Source: an uncultured Alphaproteobacteria bacterium
GTDB lineage: Bacteria; Pseudomonadota; Alphaproteobacteria; Puniceispirillales; UBA1172
Length of the DNA stretch: 5,761 bases
Direction: 5' to 3'
NCBI GenBank assembly: GCA_913056245.1
Contig: CAJXME010000087.1
Coordinates: forward strand, 1-5,761
A model generated the notes under the pieces. That model made no database searches and was not told the DNA's origin. It saw only the letters and a program-made list of their open reading frames with translations. Made by a program: the position numbers and the translations under genes. Shown piece by piece: positions 1 to 5,761 of this stretch. Position 1 is the first letter of the stretch, and each line of letters begins with the position of its first letter.

Positions 1-952
1 TCTCCTCGTCATCCCCTGCGGCTTCGAGATGCGACAGCCGCGGCAAGAGCGCCGTGCCAAGGGCAATGCCAATCACCCCCAGCGGCAATTGCGCAATACG
101 ATCAGCGTAATAAAGCGCGGAAATCGCCCCCACGGGCATTAGCGACGCTAGCACCATATCCACCAGCAAATTGAGCTGTGTGCCTCCCGCACCGAGCGCG
201 GCGGCAAAAAATTTGCGCCACATGGCTTTGCCCGCTTGGCTGATCCTAGGCCAGAATCCCCAAGATGGGGTTTTGCCAATCGATGCTAAAATCCGCTGCA
301 TCATTGCCATTTGCAAGAGGCCCGCCATCGGCACCGCAAGCGCCAAGGGCACCGCGCCAAAAGAGGCGGCGAGCGCGCTGATCACCGCGCCGATCATCAG
401 CATAATGTTGAGCAAAATCGGCGCCGCCGCACCGCCAAAAAAATGATTATTGGCATTCGTCACCGCCGCCCAAAACGCCACCATCGAGATCATCGGCAAA
501 TAGGGCAAGGTCACGCGCGCTAGGGTGACGGCGTGATCAAAGCGCGTGTCTTCAACGGAAAACCCCGGCGCCAGCACCCCGATCACCACGGGCATAAAGA
601 TTTGCATCACCAGCATCAGCGCCAATAACCCCCATAAAAGGGTCAATTGAATTTCTGACGCCAGCGCATCGGCGGCGGCTTGGCTTTGTTTTCGCGCTTT
701 GGCATAGGCGGGCAGGAAGGCGTTGGTGATCGCCCCTTCGGCGGTCAAACGGCGGAATAAATTGGGCAGTTTGAACGCCACAAAAAAAGCATCAGCGATC
801 GGTCCAGCGCCAATCGTGACCGCCAAAATCACATCACGGCCAAAGCCCAACACACGGCTGATGGCGGTCAGCCCGCCGATTTGCCGAAAGGCAGCAAAAA
901 AACTTGGCCCCGATGGTTGAGGCGATGACGAACCCGATGACGCGCTGGTCAT
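1..952 (-). CDS. murJ: MurJ (MviN) lipid II flippase, N-terminal 317 residues; 3' end beyond window
   Basis: This is an inner-membrane protein of the MOP/MVF family that moves lipid II to the periplasmic face for peptidoglycan synthesis. The frame is open from ATG (952-950) to the window edge, giving 317 of roughly 510-530 expected residues, so the later transmembrane helices and the stop are missing. The N-terminal family block is clear: SRVLGFGRD (residues 32-40) and ADAFFVAFKLPNLFRR (53-68). YYADR (281-285) is followed by GVIGIALGTALLPRLS. Aligned from memory to E. coli MurJ with a constant offset of 15, the functionally important Arg18, Arg24, Asp39, Arg52 and Arg270 correspond to Arg33, Arg39, Asp54, Arg67 and Arg285, all present. 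Hydrophobic stretches near 103-131, 146-166, 175-218, 249-275 and 286-304 fit membrane helices. The start overlaps the glnD stop as ATGA, which implies translational coupling. The first 15 or so residues, rich in Ser and Pro, are additional to the E. coli protein. The family call is secure; transport activity is inferred from homology. Confidence 0.95.
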   Translation of the reverse strand, partial: MTSASSGSSSPQPSGPSFFAAFRQIGGLTAISRVLGFGRDVILAVTIGAGPIADAFFVAFKLPNLFRRLTAEGAITNAFLPAYAKARKQSQAAADALASEIQLTLLWGLLALMLVMQIFMPVVIGVLAPGFSVEDTRFDHAVTLARVTLPYLPMISMVAFWAAVTNANNHFFGGAAAPILLNIMLMIGAVISALAASFGAVPLALAVPMAGLLQMAMMQRILASIGKTPSWGFWPRISQAGKAMWRKFFAAALGAGGTQLNLLVDMVLASLMPVGAISALYYADRIAQLPLGVIGIALGTALLPRLSHLEAAGDDEE

Positions 953-3753
953 GCCGCCACCTGATTGGCGGGGTCACTGTCTTTCAGCACGTTCAGCAAT
1001 TCCTTTTGCAATTTTTCAAGCCGCGATTCCGACGTGATCTTTAGGCCAAAGCCGTCCTTGACATAGAACACATCCACCACCCGATCGCCATAAGTCGACA
1101 CGCTCGCGGTTTGAATCTGAAGCCCCAATTGCGCCATTTTGCGGGTGACTTTATAAAGAAGCCCCGGCGCGTCTTTGCCGTTGATTTCAATCACCGTATG
1201 GGTGTTGCTGGCTTTATTGCTGATCAGCACCCGCGCGGGAGCCGTGATGCGGCGGATGCGCGATGGCGTTTGCATCAACCGCCGATCCGTCGCCTCGTCA
1301 ATATCCAGCATCCCCGTCATGGCTTTTTTCAAATTCTGGCGAATGTCTTCGAGGTCGGCCGCGCTGGTGATGGCTTTTTTATCGTCGTTTTGCACCCAGA
1401 ACACATCAAGGGTCAGGCCATCTTTTCGCGTCGTGATCCGCGCATCGACAATATAAGCGCCCGACGCCGCCACCCCGCCCGCGATGCGAGAAAACAGCCC
1501 CGCGTCATCGGCGGTGATGATGATCACTTCCGTGGCGTTGCGTTTCGGGTCAGGGGTGATGCCAACGGTCAATAAATCCCCCGATAAATAATGATCTTTG
1601 AAGAGCTGCGCATGGCGAGCGTAACCATCGGCGTCAAAACTGGTCCAATAGGCGGGATAAAACAGATCAAGATGCTGTTGGATGGTGTCGTCTTTCCACT
1701 GTCCTTTTAAGGCGGCTTCCAACTCGGCTTTGTTTTCACTCGCGGTGTAACTGAGTTCGTAATCAGGCGTTGAGCCGCGCAACACCGCCATAGTGCGGGT
1801 GTAGAGATCGCGCATCAATTGTGCTTTCCAGCCATTCCAAACATTTGGCCCCACGGCGCGAATATCCGCCACGGTCAAAACCAGCAACAGATTGAGCCGC
1901 TCCGGCGATTGCACTTCAGCGGCAAAACGTTGAATGGTGATGGGATCATTCAAATCATAGCGGAAAGCGGTCTCGCTCATCAGCAAATGATGCCGCACCA
2001 ACCAAGCCACGGTTTCCGTGGCGGCATCGCTCAAGCCTAAGCGGGGGCAGACGGATCGCGCCACTTCAGCGCCAAGAATTGAATGATCACCGCCGCGCCC
2101 TTTGGCGATATCATGCAAAAGCAAGGCGACGTAAAGTTCATCCCTCAAATTAATTTCATGCACCGCCAAAGACGCCACCGGCGCGATTTGAGACAAGCGG
2201 CCGGATTCGATCCCGTTCAAAATACCCATGGCAAAGACGGTATGCTCATCCACCGTATAACTGTGATACATATCAAATTGCATCATCGCGACGATGCGGC
2301 CGAAATCGGGCAAAAATTTACCCAAAAATCCCGAATCATTCATCAAGCGCAGCATCCGTTCTGGATTCTGTCGGCTGGTCACCACATCGATGAACATCTC
2401 GTTATGCTTGGGGTTTTCGCGGAAAGCCGCATCGATCCAGCGCAAATTGGCGTGCAGTTTGCGCAGCGCATGGGGGTGGATATCAAGGCTGTTTTGCTGG
2501 GCAATTTGAAACAACTGGATCATCAATTCCGGATGATCTTTGAGTTTAAGATCAGACGGAATGTTGAGCCGCCCCGTTTCCACGATAAAAGGTTTGGGCG
2601 CTTGCCGCCGCCGCCAAAGCGATAAAAATGGCCGCTGTTTGGTGCTGAAATCCGCCGCGATGGCCGCCCAGAATATCCGCGTCAGATTGCCCACGGTTTT
2701 CGACGCGAGATGATAGCGCCGCATAAACCGCTCCACCCCTTTCATGCCGCTGCGCGACCGAAAACCCAATTGCGGGGCGATATCCATTTGCGCATCGAAG
2801 GTCAGACGATCATCTTCTCGGCCGGCGCGCAAATGCAAATGGCATCGCACCGACCAAAGAAACCGCTGGGCCATGGCAAAGCCGCGCAATTCCCCTCGGC
2901 TCAAAATACCGTTGGTGATCATGCTTTCAAGAGAGGTGACGCGATAGGCGTAACGCGCAATCCAAAACAGCGTGTGCAGATCGCGCAACCCGCCCTTGCC
3001 ATCTTTCACGTTCGGTTCAACCACATAGCGTTGATTGCCGATGCGTTCGAGGCGGTGTTCACGCTCATCGAGTTTGCTGTTGAGAAACGAAACGGCAGTG
3101 CCGGTGACAATATCTTCATCAAAGCGTTGAAACAATTCTTCGGTGAGGGTTTCATCCCCCGCCAAATGACGACCTTCGAGCATCGCGGTGCGGATGGTGA
3201 TGTCGTCTTTCGCGGATTTCAATTGCTGGCGGAGGCTTCGCGTCGCGTGACCCACCGTCAGCCCCAAATCCCACAGCACATAAAGCAGGGTTTCAATTTG
3301 CGCCACGGTGGATTTATCCGCTTGGATGGTGGTTAAAAACAACAGGTCGATATCCGACGCCGGCGCCAATTCCGCGCGCCCATAACCGCCGGTGGCGATA
3401 AGCGCCAACGCGTTATCATCGGTATCCGCGGGCATGTCTTTGATGACCCGCGCAAACAAAGCGCGAATGATTTCATCCATGATCAAAGCATAGCCGCCGA
3501 CATAAATCGCGCCGTCATTGTCTTCAAGAAACCGGTCTTTGATCAACGCTCGGCCTTCCGCCAAAACTGGTTTCGCCGCCAGCAACAAGGCCGTTTGCAG
3601 GGGTTGATTTTTGCCGACACGCGCCTTGGCGATGGCTTTTTGGCAGGATTGGGCAAAGCCCGTCTGATCATACCAATCCCGCGCAAAAAGACTGGGCTTC
3701 AAGGTCTGAAGCCATTGCGGGGATTTGTTGGACTTTGGTTCGGTTTTGGTCAT
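949..3753 (-). CDS. glnD: GlnD, bifunctional PII uridylyltransferase/uridylyl-removing enzyme
   Basis: This cytosolic nitrogen sensor uridylylates PII proteins (GlnB/GlnK) when glutamine is low and removes UMP when glutamine is high. It thereby controls glutamine synthetase adenylylation and nitrogen-regulated transcription. The 934 residues match the length I expect for alphaproteobacterial GlnD. The nucleotidyltransferase domain has GGYGRAEL (122-129) and the metal-binding pair in DIDLLFL (134-140). The GlnD-typical block NVKDGKGGLRDL lies at 248-259. The HD hydrolase domain shows His504 (DEHTVFAMG), His547-Asp548 (LLLHDIAKG), a GGDHS segment (554-558), RHH (587-589) and Asp630. Two ACT domains close the protein: about 741-815 (DDAGLFSRIAGG) and 852-927 (KDAPGLLYKV), the expected glutamine-sensing region. 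Key residues for both activities appear intact. The ATG at 3753-3751 is favoured because an in-frame TAA lies four codons upstream. Its Shine-Dalgarno match is poor, with only AGAGA right next to the start. It follows mutS by 45 bp and overlaps murJ by 4 bp. Confidence 0.97.
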   Translation of the reverse strand: MTKTEPKSNKSPQWLQTLKPSLFARDWYDQTGFAQSCQKAIAKARVGKNQPLQTALLLAAKPVLAEGRALIKDRFLEDNDGAIYVGGYALIMDEIIRALFARVIKDMPADTDDNALALIATGGYGRAELAPASDIDLLFLTTIQADKSTVAQIETLLYVLWDLGLTVGHATRSLRQQLKSAKDDITIRTAMLEGRHLAGDETLTEELFQRFDEDIVTGTAVSFLNSKLDEREHRLERIGNQRYVVEPNVKDGKGGLRDLHTLFWIARYAYRVTSLESMITNGILSRGELRGFAMAQRFLWSVRCHLHLRAGREDDRLTFDAQMDIAPQLGFRSRSGMKGVERFMRRYHLASKTVGNLTRIFWAAIAADFSTKQRPFLSLWRRRQAPKPFIVETGRLNIPSDLKLKDHPELMIQLFQIAQQNSLDIHPHALRKLHANLRWIDAAFRENPKHNEMFIDVVTSRQNPERMLRLMNDSGFLGKFLPDFGRIVAMMQFDMYHSYTVDEHTVFAMGILNGIESGRLSQIAPVASLAVHEINLRDELYVALLLHDIAKGRGGDHSILGAEVARSVCPRLGLSDAATETVAWLVRHHLLMSETAFRYDLNDPITIQRFAAEVQSPERLNLLLVLTVADIRAVGPNVWNGWKAQLMRDLYTRTMAVLRGSTPDYELSYTASENKAELEAALKGQWKDDTIQQHLDLFYPAYWTSFDADGYARHAQLFKDHYLSGDLLTVGITPDPKRNATEVIIITADDAGLFSRIAGGVAASGAYIVDARITTRKDGLTLDVFWVQNDDKKAITSAADLEDIRQNLKKAMTGMLDIDEATDRRLMQTPSRIRRITAPARVLISNKASNTHTVIEINGKDAPGLLYKVTRKMAQLGLQIQTASVSTYGDRVVDVFYVKDGFGLKITSESRLEKLQKELLNVLKDSDPANQVAA
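957..962 (-). promoter_or_regulatory. Ribosome binding site for murJ, inside the end of glnD
   Basis: Read on the minus strand, AGGTGG lies four bases upstream of the murJ ATG and matches AGGAGG at five of six positions. It sits within the last codons of glnD. Together with the ATGA stop/start overlap, it supports the chosen murJ start despite the unusual N-terminal extension. No other ATG occurs in frame before the conserved SRVLGFGRD block. Confidence 0.6.
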
Positions 3754-3798
3754 GTCTCTAATTTAGCATAGCCGCAAGCCCAGCGCATCATCGGCGCG
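3754..3798 (-). other. mutS-glnD intergenic gap (45 bp)
   Basis: I see no convincing regulatory element here. A GCGC...GCGC pair makes only a 4-bp stem and has no following T tract, so it is not a credible intrinsic terminator. TTGACG overlaps the mutS stop and resembles a -35 box. The nearest -10-like sequence, TATGCT, lies 26 bp further on, which is too far for a standard sigma-70 promoter. Read-through from mutS into glnD is the simplest reading. Confidence 0.5.
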
Positions 3799-5761
3799 TC
3801 AATCTTGCGATTTATTCATCAAGGCGCGCATCGCGTAAATCGCATCCAGCGCGTCTTTCGGGGTCATGGTATCGGGGAAGAGGCCGTCCAGATAATCGGT
3901 TAAAGGCGTCTCCGGCGATGGGGTCGAAATCGCCGGTTTTACTTCAGCGGAAAACAGCGGCAGGTCATCGAGTTTCGACGACATGAGCGGCGCGTTTTCT
4001 TCCGTCAGGCTGGTCAGGACATCTTCGGCGCGCTTTAAGACCGAGGCCGGCACCCCCGCCAGCCGCGCCACATGAATACCATAGGATTTATCAGCACCCC
4101 CCGCCGCCACTTCATGCAGAAACACGATATCACCTTGCCATTCGCGCACCTGCATCGCATGGGGAGACAACGCCTTAAGCGATCGATCAAGGCCGTTTAA
4201 TTCATGGTAATGGGTGGCGAATAACGCGCGGCATCCATTGACCTCATGCAAATGTTCTACCACCGCCCATGCCAAGGACAAACCATCGTAAGTCGCGGTG
4301 CCGCGGCCAATTTCATCGAGGATCACCAAGGCTTGCTCGCCGGAACGATTGAGGATCGAGGCGGTTTCCACCCTTTCCACCATAAAGGTCGACCGCCCCG
4401 TGGCGAGATCATCGGACGCGCCGACCCGGCAAAACAAGCGATCAACCACGCCAATCGTGGCCGTTTCCGCCGGCACATAAAACCCCGATTGCGCCATCAA
4501 GGCGATCAGCGCGTTCTGGCGCAGGAAAGTCGATTTCCCTGCCATATTCGGCCCCGTCAACAACCAGATGCGATCGTCATCATGCAATTGGCAATCATTG
4601 GCGATAAAGGGCTGACCGCCATCGTGATCAAGCATATGTTCGACCACGGGGTGACGGCCTTTGGTGATGCTAAACTGCCGTCCTTCGACCAATTCTGGAC
4701 GGCAATAATGGCGGCGTTCGGCTAATTTTGCTGACGCCACCGCCACATCGAGCGCCGCCCCCGCTTCCGCCAGCGCCATGAGCGCATCGCTATGTTCCAA
4801 TACATCGCGGCATAATTGGTCAAAAATTTCCAATTCCAATGCCAGGGCGCGATCGCCCGCCGAACTCATCTCGCGTTCGAGATCAGCCAATTCTGTGGTG
4901 GTGAAACGCACCGCTTGAGCCGTGGTTTGGCGGTGAATAAACCCGTCCATCGCCAGCATTTTATCGGCATGGGTGGTGCGGACATCAATGTGATAACCCA
5001 AGACATTATTATGTTTGATTTTGAGCGACGCGATGCCGGTCTCGTCAATGTATTTCATTTGCAATTGCGCGATCAACCGGCGGCTTTCATCGCGCATGGC
5101 TTTCAAATCATCAAGACCCGGATGATAGCCTTTGCGGACAAAGCCGCCATCACGCGCCAACAAGGGCAAATCATCGCTCAGCACAGCGGTGATCATCGCC
5201 GCCAAATCCAACGGCGCTTTTAGAATGGAGGCCATCGCCGCCAAATCTTCAGCCGCGATCAAATCCGATTGCCGCTGATCAATCGCTTCCGCCATCCGAT
5301 AGCCTGCTTCGATTCCGCGCGCCAATGCCGCCACATCGCGCGGCCCTCCATGCCCCAGCGAAAGCCGCGACAAGGCGCGTTCCAGATCAGGCATGGACGA
5401 TAAAGCATCGGTCAAACCATGGCCGAGCATCGGTTCCGTCATCACCGCATCCACCAGATCAAGGCGTTGATTGATGCGGCGAATATCGGTCAAGGGCGCG
5501 GCGATGCGGTTGGCCAATTGCCGCCCCCCTGCGGCCGTGATGGTTTGGTCGATCACCGACAGCAAACTGCCTTTGCTTTGCCCCGAAAGCGTGCGGGTGA
5601 TTTCAAGCGAACGGCGACTGGCGGGATCGATTTCCATCACCGCGCCACTGGTCACTTTGGCGATGGGCTTCAGGCGGAGAGGGCGGCCTTTTTGCGTTTG
5701 ATCCAAATACTGAACCAACGCCCCTGCCGCCGCGTAATCCGCCCGCGACAAAGACGCGATG
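3799..5761 (-). CDS. mutS: DNA mismatch repair ATPase MutS, 5' truncated by the window edge
   Basis: MutS binds mismatches and small loops as a dimer and signals to MutL in an ATP-dependent way. The frame is open to base 5761. A TTG at 5751-5749 is an internal Leu codon, not a start, because Ile-Ala-Ser codons continue upstream and the sequence there already aligns to the end of the connector domain. By comparison with E. coli MutS (853 residues), roughly the first 240-260 residues are missing, including the mismatch-wedging Phe-X-Glu motif. Numbering from that Leu as 1, the lever and clamp span about 40-345. The ATPase domain follows, with GRHPVVE (365-371), Walker A GPNMAGKST (400-408), the signature segment GRSTFMVE (452-459), Walker B LVILDEIGRGT (475-485, Asp479-Glu480) and FATHYHEL (511-518). 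The helical dimerisation segment is near 551-580. LDDLPLF (594-600) is a possible sliding-clamp contact. TPKDALDAIYAMRAL (630-644) is the C-terminal oligomerisation helix. Stop TGA is at 3801-3799. The catalytic residues visible are intact. Confidence 0.97.
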   Translation of the reverse strand, partial: IASLSRADYAAAGALVQYLDQTQKGRPLRLKPIAKVTSGAVMEIDPASRRSLEITRTLSGQSKGSLLSVIDQTITAAGGRQLANRIAAPLTDIRRINQRLDLVDAVMTEPMLGHGLTDALSSMPDLERALSRLSLGHGGPRDVAALARGIEAGYRMAEAIDQRQSDLIAAEDLAAMASILKAPLDLAAMITAVLSDDLPLLARDGGFVRKGYHPGLDDLKAMRDESRRLIAQLQMKYIDETGIASLKIKHNNVLGYHIDVRTTHADKMLAMDGFIHRQTTAQAVRFTTTELADLEREMSSAGDRALALELEIFDQLCRDVLEHSDALMALAEAGAALDVAVASAKLAERRHYCRPELVEGRQFSITKGRHPVVEHMLDHDGGQPFIANDCQLHDDDRIWLLTGPNMAGKSTFLRQNALIALMAQSGFYVPAETATIGVVDRLFCRVGASDDLATGRSTFMVERVETASILNRSGEQALVILDEIGRGTATYDGLSLAWAVVEHLHEVNGCRALFATHYHELNGLDRSLKALSPHAMQVREWQGDIVFLHEVAAGGADKSYGIHVARLAGVPASVLKRAEDVLTSLTEENAPLMSSKLDDLPLFSAEVKPAISTPSPETPLTDYLDGLFPDTMTPKDALDAIYAMRALMNKSQD
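4676..4704 (-). repeat. 29-bp palindromic element within mutS, PELVEG-type REP-like
   Basis: Perfect 8-bp arms (TGCCGTCC at 4676-4683 and GGACGGCA at 4697-4704) flank a 13-base loop. The plus-strand core at 4682-4698 matches CCTTCGACAAGCTCAGG at 13 of 17 positions. I recall that sequence as the core of a dispersed palindromic repeat in alphaproteobacteria. In the mutS frame it encodes Cys-Arg-Pro-Glu-Leu-Val-Glu-Gly-Arg (350-358), in the variable loop just before GRHPVVE. The inverted repeat is directly visible; its assignment to a repeat family is inference. Only one copy is seen in this window, and chance is a real alternative. Confidence 0.45.

Noticed and set aside
1111..1575. 154-codon open frame on the plus strand
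   Set aside because: It is antisense to the two GlnD ACT domains, and nothing in its translation resembles a known protein.
2083..2625. 180-codon open frame on the plus strand
   Set aside because: It is antisense to the GlnD HD domain, has no domain signature and no convincing ribosome binding site. It is a shadow frame.
2710..3336. 208-codon open frame on the plus strand
   Set aside because: It lies wholly antisense to the conserved GlnD nucleotidyltransferase region. Its translation is rich in His, Arg and Gln with no recognisable motif, as expected for a shadow frame of a biased-codon gene.
3784..3798. Intrinsic terminator after mutS
   Set aside because: The stem is only four base pairs and no T tract follows it on the minus strand.
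3754..3803. Sigma-70 promoter before glnD (TTGACG and TATGCT)
   Set aside because: The two boxes are 26 bp apart, too far for a standard promoter, and TTGACG partly coincides with the mutS stop codon.
4246..4725. 159-codon open frame on the plus strand
   Set aside because: It is antisense to the MutS ATPase domain, whose Walker A and B motifs are encoded by the opposite strand. The composition is that of a shadow frame.
5749..5751. TTG as a possible mutS start codon
   Set aside because: The frame stays open upstream to the window edge, and the residues there align with the interior of MutS. This is an internal Leu codon of a gene cut by the window.

Overview
The window shows three genes, all on the minus strand and nearly back to back: mutS (5' end outside the window), glnD (complete) and murJ (3' end outside the window). 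Read in transcription order, from high to low coordinates, it is mutS - 45 bp gap - glnD - 4 bp ATGA overlap - murJ. I know this order (mutS-glnD-mviN/murJ, often followed by trpS) from alphaproteobacterial genomes, and the protein details agree. GlnD has the long alphaproteobacterial form with a nucleotidyltransferase domain, an HD domain and two ACT domains. MutS has the GPNMAGKST Walker A variant and an LPLF motif followed by a short C-terminal helical domain. Composition is moderately GC-rich, with TTT, AAA, CAA and GAT common among codons. That fits an alphaproteobacterium that is not strongly GC-biased. I cannot name a genus or family from this sequence alone.

Layout: 3799-5761 encodes MutS from the end of the connector domain through the lever, clamp, ATPase and C-terminal parts. 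3754-3798 is a short gap with no convincing promoter or terminator. 949-3753 is GlnD, the PII uridylyltransferase/uridylyl-removing enzyme. 1-952 encodes the first 317 residues of the lipid II flippase MurJ. Nearly every base is coding, so there is no gene-free stretch longer than 45 bp. Every plus-strand reading frame that stays open is a shadow of these three genes.

The genes serve different processes: mismatch repair, nitrogen-status signalling through PII, and peptidoglycan precursor export. Their linkage looks like a conserved housekeeping cluster with coupled expression, not one pathway. I found no mobile element, CRISPR array, RNA gene or new multi-gene system. The most interesting small-scale signal is a perfect 8-bp inverted repeat inside mutS (4676-4704). 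It resembles the alphaproteobacterial palindromic repeats that read 'PELVEG' when they fall in coding sequence. Weaker observations are three 7-base homopolymer runs confined to the 5' part of murJ, an excess of GATC sites, and a Ser/Pro-rich N-terminal extension on MurJ.
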